Source: Prinsepia uniflora (lineage: Eukaryota; Streptophyta; Magnoliopsida; Rosales; Rosaceae). Taken from it: a DNA stretch of 64,000 nt. The position numbers were made by a program, and so were the translations under genes. The first letter of the stretch is position 1. Each line of letters begins with the position of its first letter. This document shows, in pieces, positions 1 to 12,131 of the stretch. The notes below the pieces were generated by a model. The model saw only the letters and a list, made by a program, of their open reading frames with translations. It had not been told where the DNA came from and searched no databases. The stretch spans positions 11,141,781 through 11,205,780 of the forward strand of contig CM064866.1 of assembly GCA_032719365.1 (NCBI GenBank), written 5' to 3'.

Positions 1-786
1 AGACCGACTAGGACCTACGACGATCTGACCACAAACTTCACCAAGTTCATGACCAGTTCTTCACCAACTCTTACTTTAATCGAACAAATTGGACTTAAAG
101 AGTGCTTACCATGTTTTTTCACAGAGGATTTGTTGGTGGGAAATCTCAACCACCGTATGCACCACCGCCGAGAGCTGATCGGAAATTGCCTTTCTATTTC
201 GACAGAGTTTTCCCACTTTTCTCACAAACGCAAAGTGAGTAAATCGGTAAAAGCATCTCATATTTATAGAGATTAGTACACAGATTACGAGGCAACACCC
301 CTCTCAGTGGCCGACACGTATCACGGCTAACCGATCTTACCGACACGTGTCAACCATCCAGCCGAGGGAGCTCAACCGTCCTTCCTCACTCCACCATCGA
401 CCTCCCCGTGTTCTCACCGAGCCCCTTACATCGCTCGGTGCCCGTAACTCTCAGCAAGGGCTGGACTCCCCCTACCGACCCAGAATAACTCCACGCCGAG
501 AGAGATACACCGCTCTTACCAAGCTAACAAAGGGTTGGCCCTCATCACCGACCGTGGTACCACCACCGAGCTGAATACAAACTTGACCGACCACAGCGGC
601 TCTACCGAGACACCTACTCAGAAGACCGACCACTCTCTACCTCTCCGTCGTGACCGAGACTGTCTCCACGGACTCTCTCGCCAGGGGACTTGGGGGATTA
701 CTGGTATACTCTCCACTAGGGTCTGGGAGAATGAGACAAGCCCCCGACCAAGAAATTCCACCTCAGTCAAGGACTTGGGGGACTTC
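1..786 (+). other. Probable internal region of a gypsy-type element, non-coding
   Basis: No protein family is recognisable here in any frame. The stretch is rich in ACCGA/CCGAG words and ends in a purine tract (ACTTGGGGGACTTC, about 773-786) directly before a TG-starting candidate LTR, which is how a plus-strand retrotransposon internal region ends. A similar ACTTGGGGGA word occurs at about 688. The reading as an internal region rests only on the purine tract and the following LTR. Confidence 0.35.
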
Positions 787-1197
787 TGTTGACACCATAT
801 CTGACCAGACCCACTGGACCGTATACTTAAATCCAGGACTCTGTTCAAGGCCCAAAACCACCGTACTTACACAGCCCCAACACCGGGCCCAATGCGAGAT
901 GCCACGTGGAAGTCTATCCACCCTCGATCTACGGAACATGTGTTAGCACGTAAATTGAGGAGTATTTGTCCCACATCGAAACTATGAGAATTGAACATCC
1001 TACCTACCCATACATAAGGGGTACACATTTCCCAATAAAGGTCACTAATATCTTTTATTCACTACAACTCTGCCCAATTTACCAATTACTATTTCCTCTT
1101 ACGAATAAAGTTACTAACTTGACCGTCGAAGAACCTTAGGCTAGCACCACACCGGTGCTCGTACTAACGGGAAACCCGCTATTCGCTTAAGTTGACA
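787..1197 (+). repeat. Candidate 3' LTR of an unidentified retrotransposon
   Basis: The segment starts TGTTGACACC right after a purine tract and ends GTTGACA, so it has the TG...CA ends of an LTR. Inside are a CCCACATCG word common in plant LTRs, a CATACATAAG box and an AATAAA signal near 1034. No second LTR or target duplication is in view, so boundaries are tentative. Length (411 bp) would fit a Tat- or Copia-type LTR. Confidence 0.4.
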
Positions 1198-2599
1198 AGT
1201 TACAAGGAAGGACACGCTTCATTTGGTGATTGGACGACGGGTAATCGACAGTTGGAACATTTAACGCTTCAACAAGCATAAATTGAATTCATGAAGTGCA
1301 GTAATCCAACAAATTTAGCATGCATAATAATCACAGTCAAGAGCCAGAAATCTAAGTGCGAACTAACATGGTTAGGGCTTCAAGCAGCCCCAATCCTAAA
1401 GGAAACTACTCACACATGCTTAGATTAATCAACATAGCAAAAGAGTGCATAAAAACGTAAAGAGATTAAAGGAATTGAAAACACAAATACAAACGAGCAG
1501 TGAGACGCAAGAAAAGAGGCACAAACACTTATTCTTCTCCCAAGCTTCACGTCAAAACTTAAAGCAAAAACTAAATGGAAAACTGGAAACTGGAATATAT
1601 TTTTATTGATTTGCGGCAAAGAAAACTACAACATTCTCTAGGGGGTCGAACCCTAATATTGCTAAGTAGGAGACTATATATAGGAAGGCATGAATCCTCT
1701 GAAACCTATGAGAGATTTCGGCAAGAACTCCTTGTAGACTTTGGATTGGGACACATGTTATACATTGAGTGGATGATCAAGTCCGAATGTGATGAGGAAT
1801 TGACTTTCTTTCGCAACAAGAAACAAAGATAAGTGCCCTGATTTATCTCTAATATTTAAGGGACTTATCCTAATGAATATAGGGAAAGATAAGCTGATCA
1901 ATGCCTTAAATCTTGGACTTAGACAGCTGGCACACACTGGGATTGGTCCACACTTATTTCAAATGTGAACACAAGGCAATTTTGGCCAAGAAAATGGGTA
2001 GGAAACTTCTTTGTTGATCTTGAACGATTTAATCGTATAATTGACTTGGCTTTGATACCAAGAGATGATCTGGGTAGCTTGATCTCGTCCAAGACCCTAG
2101 AAAGGGAAAGAACAAGGCCAAATCCCCAAAAGAACCCAAAATGGCACTAGGCCCAAGCCATTACTTGAAAGTACTCCGGTCGAGGTACCAATAGTGCGCT
2201 TGGAAAGATTAGGGAATTTGTGTTTCAATCGCATATAAAGGGCCTAAAACTCTGGTAATTATATTGCCGAAATAGAGAGGCCAAAAGGTGGAACCGCTGG
2301 CCCTAGGCCCCTAAAAACAGGTACAGAGGCAGCCTGTGTTGGGCACAGGGGCAGGTACATGGGCAACTCATGTCGGGCTCCCGGGACACACCAGTGACCT
2401 TGGCTATGGTCTAACCTTTGTCTTAGGGCCATTTCTTCGTTGCAACTCGGATTCCATGCATTCTTTTTGCATTATCCTTAAGATTGACTCTACTTCCATA
2501 TTCTACACAAGTCTCACAAAACCGATCATTTTCTCCTATTGTTTGTACAAATATTATCAAAAGACAAGAAAAAGGGATAGGAAATGACATTGAAACAAT
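1198..2599. other. Non-coding stretch, no gene seen
   Basis: Open frames are short (at most 85 codons) and match no family I know. The part at 2150-2420 read on the minus strand has a TTTATATG box and GC-rich repeats of the word CTGCCCCTGTGCCC, which would fit part of an LTR of the minus-strand element suspected at 2600-4164. I cannot define its ends. Confidence 0.3.
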
Positions 2600-4164
2600 G
2601 CCTAGATAATGACTGATCAAATACCCCCAAAACCTAAATTTTTCTAGTCCCTTAGCAAAACAAAGGCTAAAAGACTCGATCTAGTTAAGATAAGCGTTTA
2701 AACCCCTAGGTTCACCTAGTAGGAGGAGTTTTGTCTCCTAAGGGTTATAGCAGTACGATTCCCACAAACGTTTTACTTAAACACAAAGAATGCTAGAAAT
2801 CATACATCAACAAGTTAATGGGGGTCAAGAACATAAAATAAGCTTCTCAAAATAAGGAGGCATGCCATAACCATGAGCTTCATGTGTCATGTGTTTATAC
2901 CAATATTTCAAATGATTAAGCTAAAAAACAATGTCATCTGAACACCCTAGAAAGATTTCACATTGACTTTAATCCTCACTAGGCATCACTCAATGCACAC
3001 ACGAATCCTATGGCTTTCACTCAACAAGCATATGTGATGAGTTTATGTAAAGGGATTAAAATTGATCACATATGAATTTCAATGAAACATGGCGCTTTAT
3101 GAAAATAAAGATCTCATGGAAGAATAGATATACATATCTTGAATCATTTGCATAATTATTCACAAGATCAATCAGTCTTTGTTCAAGGGTTGTAGCGGGG
3201 CTAGGTTTTTAGGTTTAGAAAGGAAGGTTGGAATTCAAGGAACCTATGCCACATCAAGGCATGGGAAGTTCTGACACGAACCTTGACTTACAAATAATGA
3301 ATATGTGCTTGAACTCACGACATTGCTCCTTATTTGAGGTCTTTGGCTCACTTGTCTCAGTTCCAAGTTCTTGTTCTCACTTTTTTTTTTCTTTTTCGTC
3401 CTTTTCTTAATTGAAATTTTTTTAATGAGCTTTTTAATTTTCTTTCTTTTCTTTTGAGTTCAAGAATGAACTTGATACACTTCTTTTTCTTTTGAACTGA
3501 GGCAAGATCATGAAATAACTTCCTTACCTTGCAAGAATCTTCCAATTTTGAGCATTACTCCAATCATATGAGAATAGGTAGCACAAAACATCAACACATT
3601 CCATTCCCACCATGAATCTCATTTGGTGCAACCTTGACACAATCTTAGATTATAGGGATGGCCATGATGAAGGGATCAGAACTTGGGTAGGTTGTAATGT
3701 AGGTGAACAACAAAACGGCTAAGTGTTTGGCTTCAAAGGATCTTAAGGAGCATGCAATTGGGACGGGGACAAGAAGGGCCTTTAGGAGCTAACACACACA
3801 TAGCCTATATCATCTCTTAGAAACAAGCAAACATAGAGTCAAAGGCACATATAAAGTGAGGCTTTTTAAACATTAATTCAAAACATAATGAGATCATGCA
3901 ATTTGAACAAAAGTGAAGAGTGTTTAAGAGTAAAAATAAGTAGATCACTCGGGAAAAAAGAAAGCAATTAGGCTAAAAAAGATCTCACTGGGTAGTCTCC
4001 GCTAATATTCAATGGTTCCTCAATTCAATTGTTTTGCATTCTTAATCAGTTAATCATGGCATCATGAAGTGCAAGTGTGAATTTCATGGCAATGACAATG
4101 ATTCTTAGTAAGCACAAGAAATTCTCATGTTATATCTATTCCCATTAACTTATTTAAGCACAAA
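2600..4164 (-). other. Non-coding 3' region of an Athila/Tat-like element (relic)
   Basis: Read on the minus strand, 2662-2614 contains a line of the type GCTAAGGGACTAG...TTTAGGTTTTGGGGGTATTTGAT, which in Athila/Tat-lineage gypsy elements lies in the long non-coding region before the 3' LTR. The orientation agrees with the minus-strand reverse transcriptase relic at 14884-15461, so both could be parts of one old element split by the insertions at 4165-14883. A T-rich tract at 3380-3470 and many short frames carry no coding signal. Confidence 0.35.
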
Positions 4165-5017
4165 TGTAACGACCCGTCCCAGGAAGTAGGGTTAAGATCG
4201 TGTTTAAGATGAGATTAGTGAGCTTAAGTGGTGGTTAGTCGGTTACGATAGGTCCGGTAGCGTAGAATGACGATTTTACCCCTAGGTTGGGCAAAAGGTT
4301 GACTTTTAGTTCAGGAGGTCAAATGGACTTTGACCAATGACCGTGACGTAGTTTGGGACGTCACGAATCCGTAGACAGATGGCACGCCTGATTCCGACAT
4401 CCGAGGAGGAAGTTATGATGTTCGGAAGGTTGAGGGCATTACCGTAATTTGGTTAAAATAGGGGGAAAAGTTGACTTTTCGTACGACCGGGTTTTGACAC
4501 ATTGACCTAGGACCGTTAGATAGCTCTTATCGTCTTGAGTTTAACGACAGACGGCACGTCTTTATCGGACTTAGGACGGGCAAGTTACGGGTCTAAAACG
4601 GTAAGGGTAAAATGGTAATTTTGGGTTCAAAGAAGGGCATTTTGGTCTTTTGTACCTTGGTATTGTGCAACAGATGGGGACAAGTGGATGGCTGTGATTT
4701 GGGACACTTGTGAGAGGGGTTTTAGGATTGAGGCATGTGGCAGGGACCTAGTGGCTTCTAGACGGGTTCACAGGTCCAAATAATTGGGGGTTAACCGTGC
4801 ATTTGAGAACAGAGACAGAGTGAGGCGGTGAGGACATCGATCGATGGCTGGGAAGGTTTGAGTGTTTGTGTAAATTGGTGAGGGAGTGAGTGACCAGAGA
4901 CTGTGAGAGAGCTAGGGAGAAGGTTGGGAGGTGCAGTGGTCGTGTCTGTGTGAGGTGTGAGCCACGGGATACGAGAGGAAACAGAGATGGGTTGAGAGCT
5001 TGTGGTGGTGGTGTGGC
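4165..5017 (+). repeat. Partial LTR of family G, interrupted by element A
   Basis: It begins TGTAACGACCCGTCCC and follows the solo LTR at 56882-59756 block by block: GTAGGGTTAAGAT, the CGTGACGT...ACGTCACG inverted repeat (4342-4365), the ACAG-GGCGGCACG block and the GGTGGTGGTGTGGC word near 57730. The match stops exactly where element A begins at 5018, so A inserted into this LTR. The remaining 2 kb of the LTR is not found after A, so it was deleted together with the last bases of A. Confidence 0.75.
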
Positions 5018-7753
5018 TGTAACAACCCGTACCTTCAGGAAGGGTATAAATGTAATTTTGTAAAAGATTTGTATAAAAGGACGATTTTACCCTTGCGAAT
5101 AGTGTGCTAAAGTTGACTTTTTGATTTGCAGGTTTGATGAGTGTTGACCATTGACCGTGACGTAGTTTAGGACGTCACGAGTCGGTAGACAGGTGGCATG
5201 TCCGATTTGGACAATCGGAGAAAAAGTTATGACGTTCGGAAGATTAAGGGCGTTACTGTAATTTTGATTAATTAGGAGGGAATGTTGACTTTTTAGTGGA
5301 CTTGTGATTTTCACGTAGACCGAGGACCATTAGATAGGTCTCGACGTCCTGAGTACAACGACAGGCGGCACGCTGTCATCGGACGTCGGACGAAATAGTT
5401 ACTGGTCTGGAAAGTTTGAGGGCAAAATGGTAATTTCTAAAACTAGGGGCAATTTGGTCTTTTTCTCTTAAGACCAATCAGATAAGGGCAAGTGGTTGAG
5501 TGGGCTTGGATATTTCTGTTGCTGTCCATAGGATGATGAACACGTGGGAGAGGCCTAGAGGTTTCTAGGAAAATTTGTGTGTGCACGGCCACAAAATGTT
5601 CAAGTTTAAACCGTGTATTTTGGGCATTTTACACAGAAAACAGAGAGTGAAGAAGTGAGAGTTTGTCATCGATTCAGTGTGTGGGTGAGAGTTTGGTGAA
5701 TTGTAAGAGTGACAGAGAGAAGAGAGGAAGCTGGTGATCGGAATTTGGGGGTCAGATCGTGCTAGAAACACGGCGGTGGTGAGGCTGAGTTTTCAGAGAA
5801 AACAGAGAGGCCGTGGGACAGAGGTGGTGGTTGTGCCGTGTCTTAGTTCAATCCAAGCTGAGGAGGAGTTAGGACGACCACAGAGGACTCATTGGACACC
5901 GTGGTACACGGCGGTGCAGACGGCGGAGGAAGAATCGCAGGTGAGACCCCATTCCCGTGTTTTTCCCGTTTGATTGTTTTCGAAAGTCATGGACTTTGGG
6001 CTAGAGTCGAGGGTTTTGGAGGTTAGGGTGAGACTCCTGAAGGTCCCAGGAGTCGTCCGTGGTTGGTGCCGTGACGGGGGATGACCTGGGTGGCCGGAGG
6101 CCAAAACAGGGCAAACGGGTAGTTTGTTTCAGGGATGAAGACGCTGAGTTTTAGGCTTAGATTTCCAAGTTTTAGGACTGGGTTTGGTTGCAGGGAACTG
6201 GACGAAGCTTCTGGTATTGGATTGGATGGAAATAGTGGAAGAATGGTGGAGAACCTGTCACGTCGGTTCAACACAGTTAAACCGGGTGACTCGAGGTAGA
6301 CGATGCACTTTAGCAGGCGCGCGAGGCCCACGCGCAGACACTTTGGGCAGCACGTGGGGGCGCGTGGCGAGGATTCTGAACAAACTTTCAACATGGTTTT
6401 TGTTCTAAATGTCATAAGGAATCCATTGGTGTAACTTTCGGGTTAATTGGACGATGTTACGGGATAGTTCGAGGATTCTGACGGTTTAAGGTTTAAGTTT
6501 AAATTATGTATAAATTCCTGGAAATTTGGGGAAATTAGGGTTAATATATTTGACGTATTTGTGACCCTATTTGGTGCCTATTGACAGGACGGGAGATGCC
6601 AGAGACGGTTGAAGAGGGCACGGAGCGCGATTGACACTTTCGGATTCGTGATTGGACTCTTTCTTTTCTTACGAGCATGCCTAACTGTTTTTATTCATGT
6701 TTTATGATTTAAAGTATGTTTTTATGCTTTTAATGGTGATTATATGTGGTTGATATGTTTGCACATTTTTCGAAACATTTTCGGGGTTTTTGTACGTTTT
6801 TCGAGGAAAAGCTAGATTTCTGATTTTGACGTTAAGTTCCCATGTTTTCAACCAATAATTGTTTTCTGATGGTTATAAGTGGCTTATGAAATATGATTTT
6901 GGTAACCCAGATTTGGTTTTAAAGTCGGAAAAGTGGAATTCCGGATTTGGGTTCGGAATGACGGTTCTGGATGCCGGAAGGGCATCAGACCAGTGATTTC
7001 GGATTCGGGTTTGGACATGGATTTAAAATGGTTTTCAAATGGTTTTGGATTGGATTTGCTGGATCTGGATATTGGGTTTAAAGACCAGGATTCTGATTGA
7101 CGAGGGACGGGCCTGGATTGAGTTTAAAGACTCGGGAGTTTAAAGACTCGGATATTTACGATATTACCCCCGTAGGCCTATTGAGTTTAAAGACTCGGGA
7201 GTTTAAAGACTCGGATTACATTTGAGGCCTGGTTGAGTTTAAAGACTCGGATAGACCCAGCAGGTTTGATCGGATTTGGATATTTGGTTTTACGATACGA
7301 TCTTAGCATACTTATCATACTATTTTATATTGTGGTTTTCTGATACTTGTTAGGCATGTATATTTTAAAACGGAGGGTAAAATCTTATTGTTTTTCTTCA
7401 TCCTTGTTTGATTTCTAAATCGTGTTTGAAACTCTTATTTCTTTTAGTCCACTCACACTTTTGGTTTTAATTTACCCTCCAGGTCGTGGTGATAGCGCTG
7501 GGGTGAACGTTGAGGCAGGGATCGAGGCATAGAGCTTACGACGTTCTTCCGTTGCAAGATTAGCCTAGTAGGACTTTTGTGCCTGTTTAGTATAACGCTA
7601 TGCTCTGTTCTACAGTTGTATTATATTTACTCCCTTGTCTGATAGTTATGCTTATGATTATTTTGAGGTTCTTGTGGTACTTTAAGTGTCATGGTCAGAC
7701 GGGAGCAGGGTTCGTCCCGGGTATCGAGGTGATATTTGGGACCGGTCCTGACA
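5018..7753 (+). repeat. 5' LTR of element A
   Basis: Starts TGTAACAACCCGTACC and ends GTCCTGACA, two bases before the primer binding site. It carries the CGTGACGT-N8-ACGTCACG inverted repeat (5156-5179), a GCAG|GTGAGACC donor-like site at 5941, a GACAG|G acceptor-like site at 6597, an array of GAGTTTAAAGACTCGG units (7128-7250), and AGTCCACTCAC (7446-7456) 25 bases before a CCAG|GT acceptor-like site. It is about 15 bases longer than the 3' copy because it has one more array unit. Confidence 0.93.
5072..5080 (+). promoter_or_regulatory. TATA-like box in element A LTR
   Basis: TATAAAAGG lies 54 bases inside the LTR and is kept in the 3' LTR (12221-12229). The other LTR families lack it at this place. 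It would be an unusually upstream position for the promoter of a 2.7 kb LTR, so its use is uncertain. Confidence 0.25.
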
Positions 7754-7755
7754 AT

Positions 7756-7767
7756 TGGTATCAGAGC
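7756..7767 (+). other. Primer binding site (initiator Met-tRNA type), element A
   Basis: TGGTATCAGAGC, complementary to the 3' end of plant initiator methionine tRNA, lies two bases after the LTR end. The same core follows the 5' LTRs of C, D and F. Confidence 0.9.
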
Positions 7768-7850
7768 ATAAGTTTGTCGGTTTGTGTCGGTACAAGGTCG
7801 TATTTAGGTTGTTTTACTAACTCTGTGCCTCTTTCATCGTACGTTCGACC

Positions 7851-8588
7851 ATGCCTCCGAGACGTGAACCCCCTCCACGACCTGAAGAAGTAGAGAGTGC
7901 ATCGATTGAGCGAGCCCAGCGGCTCGGGGCTACTACGTTTAGTGGTGGGGCAGATCCAGAGGAAGCCTATCGATGGATCACTCGGCTTGAGCGGATTTTC
8001 GGGGTGATGCATTGTCCTCCAGGAGACCGTGTGTTGTTGGCTACTTTTCTGCTAGACGGCGCAGCGTATGAGTGGTGGTATACGCTGGAGTTGTCAGGTT
8101 GGGACGCTCATACCGTGACTTGGGAGACTTTCCGGGAACGGTTCTTGGACCAGTATTATCCTCGCTCTTTTCGGGATGCCAAAGAGGCGGAGTTCCTTCA
8201 GTTGAAACAGGGGAGCATGACAGTGGCCGAGTATGAGGAGAGGTTTCAGATGTTGTCCCGATTCGCTCCTGCATTTGTGGCTACCGAGGTGGAGAAGTGT
8301 CGTCGGTTTGAGTTGGGCCTTAGAGGAGAGATTAGAGCCATAGTGACAGCCGGCTCATTTGCTACTTTCAGGGAGTTGTCAGACGCTGCTGTGCGAGTGG
8401 AGGCCAGTTTGCCTGCCCGGCCACAGTACTCGGGCAGTGTGCGACGCCGTGAGCATTCTTTTCCTGGAGCGTCGAGTCAGAGGACCCCGAAGCGGGGCAA
8501 CTATGGTGGTACTTCATCGGCTGGTAGTGCCCGGTTTGGCAAACCAGGCAGTTTTCAGGGCTCTGGATTTCGGGGAGCTAGAGCATAG
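7851..8588 (+). pseudogene. gag: gag capsid region of element A
   Basis: The start ATG follows a leader of about 85 bases after the primer site. The 245 residues open with a basic-proline stretch (MPPRREPPPRP) and contain a retrotransposon gag capsid domain at about residues 25-170, with AYEWWYTL, TWETFRERFLDQYYP and FLQLKQGSMTVAEYEERF. A Gly/Ser/Arg-rich linker follows. The frame ends at TAG 8586-8588, but the same frame resumes with the zinc knuckle, so the stop is a mutation inside the original gag-pol frame. Capsid formation is the expected original role; this copy gives only a truncated product. Confidence 0.9.
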
Positions 8589-8981
8589 CCGACTCCTCAG
8601 GCGAGTGTGACTTCTGTTTCTTCTACTGGGAGACAGATTGGTGGACCCCGTAGAGATGTCTGCTATTATTGTGGAGAGCGAGGCCATTTTCGGAGAGAGT
8701 GCCCGTTGTTAGCCCAGGAGGGTGGAGCAGGTCGAGGTACAGCAGAACCTGGGCGGAGTACTGCATCTGTGTCAGGGGCGGCAAGCCCTAGAGGTGGCAG
8801 TGGTGCCACAAGCAGTTCCAGAGGGCGCGGTAGGTCATCAGGACCTCAGGCGCAAGTTTTTGCTATGACCCAGCAGGAGGCCAGATCAGCACCGGGAGTG
8901 GTGACAGGTACACTCACCATACTTGGTCACACTGTTTTTGCTTTGATAGATCCCGGGGCTACTCACTCGTTTATAGCTTGA
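8589..8981 (+). pseudogene. gag zinc knuckle and start of protease, element A
   Basis: Same frame as gag. It holds a CCHC zinc knuckle, CYYCGERGHFRREC (8658-8699), a Gly/Ser/Arg-rich spacer and then an aspartic protease active-site segment, ALIDPGATHSFIA, near 8940-8978, where DPGATH stands for the DSGA/DTGA triad of retropepsins. TGA at 8979-8981 breaks the frame immediately after it. Nucleocapsid and protease would normally be parts of one gag-pol polyprotein. Confidence 0.88.
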
Positions 8982-9413
8982 AGTTGTAGTTTGGTGACGG
9001 AGAGAGAGGTGTCTACCTTGGATTGTGCTTTAGGGGTGAGTACACCTACTGGGGAGGTGTTGGTAATGGCTCAGGTTCTGAGAGAGTGTCCGGTGATGGT
9101 AGGCGAGGTTGAGTTATTGGCAGACTTATTACTGCTGGATCTACGGAACTTCGATGTTATACTGGGTATGGACTGGTTGACTAGACATCATGCTTTTATC
9201 GAGTGTTTCGATAGGAGAGTGACCTTTCGGAGTCCAGGGTTACCAGAGACCACGTTTCAGGGTGATCAGCGTGTACTTCCTACTGGAGTTCTTTCGGCAC
9301 TTGAGGCTAGCAAGCTGTTGCGGAAGGGGTGCCAGGGTTACATAGCTCACGTGGTGGATACACGTGCTACGCCAGTGAGGACGGAGGATATTCCAGTGGT
9401 GCGGGAGTTTCCT
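8982..9413 (+). pseudogene. Protease C-terminal half and linker, element A
   Basis: Continues in the same frame after the TGA. LLLLDLRNFDVILGMDWL (about 9126-9180) is the typical second half of a Ty3/gypsy protease, followed by the CFDRRVTF strand. The conserved linker before reverse transcriptase starts (IPVVREFP) and is cut off at about 9413, where roughly 60 residues normally found before the first RT motif are missing. Confidence 0.85.
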
Positions 9414-9505
9414 GAAAAAAGACGGTGGGTTGAGATTGTCAAGAAAAAGGATATCCCGTACTGTTTGTCAAGAAAAAGGACGGAGGGTTGAGATTGTGTG
9501 TTGAC
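9414..9505 (+). other. Scrambled deletion junction before RT
   Basis: The segment contains two near copies of AAAAAGACGGTGGGTTGAGATTGT (about 9415-9439 and 9473-9500) and two of GTCAAGAAAAAGGA. In the family this coding text (KKDGGLRL) occurs once, directly before VDYRQLN. Here the linker sequence in front is lost and the edge is duplicated, with a change of reading frame. It looks like a deletion with templated filler or a reverse transcriptase jump. Confidence 0.7.
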
Positions 9506-10122
9506 TACAGACAGTTGAATAAGGTAACTATTCGGAATAAGTATCCCCTACCCCGGATTGATGACTTGTTTGACCAATTGAAGGGAGCACAGTACTTTTC
9601 GAAGATTGATCTTCGCTCCGGATACCATCAGCTACGGGTTAAAGAGGAGGATGTACCGAAAACAGCCTTTCGGACCAGGTACGGTCACTATGAGTTTGTT
9701 GTGATGCCTTTTGGATTGACGAATGCCCCAGCAACTTTTATGGATCTTATGAACCGAGTGTTCTGGTCGTACTTGGATCGTTTTGTGATTGTCTTCATTG
9801 ATGACATCTTGGTATATTCGAAGAGTGCGAAGGCGCACGAGAAGCATTTGAGGATAATGTTTAAGACCCTGAGAGAGAGCATCAGTTGTATGCGAAGTTG
9901 AGCAAGTGCCGGTTTTGGTTTACCAGTGTTGGATTTCTCGGACATGTGATTTCAGCCGAGGGCATCAGAGTGGATCCTCAGAAGGTTGAGGCGGTGGCAA
10001 ATTGGGAACAACCCAAGACGGTGACAGAGATCAGGAGTTTTCTGGGTTTAGCAGGCTATTACCAGCGCTTTATTGAGGGTTTTTCTATTCTTGTTGCTCC
10101 ATTGACACGGCTGACTCGGTAG
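9478..10122 (+). pseudogene. Reverse transcriptase of element A, frameshifted
   Basis: RT motifs appear in order: RLCVDYRQLNKVTIRNKYP, FSKIDLRSGYHQL, TAFRTRYGHYEFVVMPFGL, and the catalytic VFIDDILVYS (9790-9820). At about 9880 an extra AG in a GAGAGAGAG run shifts the frame by two. The thumb/connection region continues in the new frame as QLYAKLSKCRFW and FLGLAGYYQRFI up to TAG 10120-10122. Catalytic aspartates are intact, but the frameshift and stop prevent a full enzyme. Confidence 0.9.
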
Positions 10123-10566
10123 GGAGTTCGGTTTGATTGGGATGAGAACTGTGAGCAGAGTTTCCAGAAGCTTAAGAGGCGGTTGACATCGGCTCCTGTG
10201 TTGGCCCTTCTAGACGATAGTGGGGAGTTCGAGGTTTATAGTGACGCTTCTTTAAAGGGTTTGGGCTGTGTGTTGATGCAGCACGGGAAAGTGATTGCTT
10301 ACGCTTCCCGACAGTTGAAACCCCATCAGATGAACTACCCTACACATGACTTGGAACTTGCTGCGGTGGTTCATGCACTGAAGATTTGGCGACATTATTT
10401 GTACGGCGAGAGGTGCAGGATTTCACAGACCATAAGTGTTTAAAGTATCTGTTTACTTAGAAGGAATTGAATCTGAGACAGCGACGATGGTTAGAGCTGC
10501 TTAAGGACTATGATTGTACGATTGAGTATCACCCAGGAAAGGCTAATGTGGTAGTCGATGCCTTGA
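10123..10566 (+). pseudogene. RNase H of element A, broken
   Basis: It follows in frame after the stop with FDWDENCEQSFQKLK, then the RNase H core FEVYSDASLKGLGCVL (catalytic D), ASRQLKPHQMNYPTHDLELAAVV (catalytic E) and, after a small frameshift near 10410, DFTDHKCLKYLF and the DAL motif near 10555. TAG at 10458-10460 stands where the family has a glutamine codon, a simple C to T change. The role would be removal of the RNA strand during reverse transcription. Confidence 0.87.
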
Positions 10567-12131
10567 CCAGGAAATCAGCTAGTTCTTTGTCGCATTTGAG
10601 GACAGTCCGGTTACCTTTGTTGGTTGAGCTCCGTAGACTTGGAGTAGAGTTGACGGTGGATGGTCAGGGAGCACTACTAGCAAGTTTCCACGTGCGACCT
10701 GTTTTGATTGATCAGGTTATTGATGCTCAGTTTGAGGACCCCAGTTTGGGCATCATACGGATTGAGGTCGAGGCTGGAGAGAGACATGACTTTGAGATCC
10801 GCGAGGATGGAGCCTTGGTTAAGGATGGACGGTTGTGTGTACCCAAGGACGAAACGTTGAAGAAGACGATACTGGATGAGGCTCACTGTTCAGCTTATGC
10901 GATGCATCCTGGTGGAACCAAGATGTATCGTACACTTCGAGAGCATTACTGGTGGTCAGGTATGAAACGTGAGATTGCAGAGTATGTGAGTAGATGCTTG
11001 ATCTGTCAACAGGTGAAAGCCGAGCGGCAGAGACCCTATGGAGCCATGCAACCTTTGCCGATCCCCGAGTGGAAATGGGATTACCTGACGATGGATTTTG
11101 TATTCAAGCTTCCCAGGACACCGAAGGGACATGATGGCGTGTGGGTGATCGTGGATAGACTTATGAAGTCTGCTCATTTCTTTCCAGTACGGGAAAACAT
11201 CAGGTTGACGCAGTAAGCACAGTTGTTTATTGATGAGATTATTCGGCTGCATGGTACTCCAGAGTCGATAGTATCTGACAGAGATCCGAGGTTTACTTCC
11301 CGGTTTTGGCAGAGCTTATAGGAAGCTTTTGGGACAAAGCTGCATTTCAGTACTGCCTTTGATCCTCAGACAGATGGGCAGTCTGAGCGGACCATCCAGA
11401 TTCTCGAGGATATGATGAGGGCGTGTGTCTTACAGTTTCAGGGTACTTGGGAGTCACATTTACCTTTGATGGAGTTCGCCTACAATAACAGTTATCAGGA
11501 GAGTATTGGGATGGCTCCTTATGAGGCTTTGTACAGGCGACAGTGTTGGACTCCATTGTGTTGGACCGAGGTTGGTGAGAGGAGATTGACTACTTCCGAG
11601 CTGGTAGATCTTACTCAGGAAAAAGTGGCACTGATCAGAGATCGATTGAAGGCGGCACAGGACCGACAGAAAAGTTACGCCGACCATAGGATCAGAGATT
11701 TGGAGTTTGCAGTAGGAGACTGGGTTTTCTTGAAGTTATCTCCTTGGAAGGGGATCGTACGGTTTGGAAGGCGAGGGAAGTTGAGTCCTCGTTACATTGG
11801 ACCCTATGAGATCTTGGAGCGGATTGGTCATGTTGCTTATCGATTGGCCTTACCAGCAGACTTGGAAAAGGTACATAATGTCTTTCATGTATCTATGCTT
11901 CGGAAGTATATACGGGATGATTCACATGTTTTGGAAGCACAGCTTGTTGAGCTTAGGGAAGATTTGAGCTTTGAAGAGCAGCCTGTAGCAATTTTGGATC
12001 GGAAAGATAAAGTCTTACGAAGGAAGACGGTTCCCTTAGTTAAAGTATTGTGGAGGAACCATCAGGTGGAAGAAGCTACCTGGGAACCCGAGGCCTCAAT
12101 GCGCGAACAGTACCCTTACTTGTTTCACTGA
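10567..12131 (+). pseudogene. Integrase with chromodomain-like tail, element A
   Basis: The N-terminal HHCC zinc site is visible (HCSAYAMHPG near 10880; CLICQQVK near 10997). The DDE core has its first Asp in YLTMDFVFKLP (about 11085), second Asp in SIVSDRDPRF (about 11270-11292) and Glu in QSERTIQ (about 11382-11400). The C-terminal part has the GPYEILERIGHVAYRLALP module, HNVFHVSMLRKY and a final chromodomain-like segment ending TWEPEASMREQYPYLF. Two in-frame stops, TAA 11214-11216 and TAG 11319-11321, interrupt the core. TGA at 12129-12131 is the natural end. Confidence 0.9.

Noticed and set aside
650..946. 98-codon frame at the window start
   Set aside because: It crosses the purine tract and the LTR start, so it is not a gene.
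5734..6415. Open frames of 71-130 codons in both strands of the A LTR and at the matching place in its 3' LTR
   Set aside because: The matching region of the 3' LTR has different frames broken by indels, and other LTR families do not keep them, so they are chance frames in GC-richer LTR DNA.
7756..7767. tRNA gene at the repeated TGGTATCAGAGC sites
   Set aside because: Only the 12-base complement of the tRNA 3' end is present, followed by no cloverleaf; these are primer sites.
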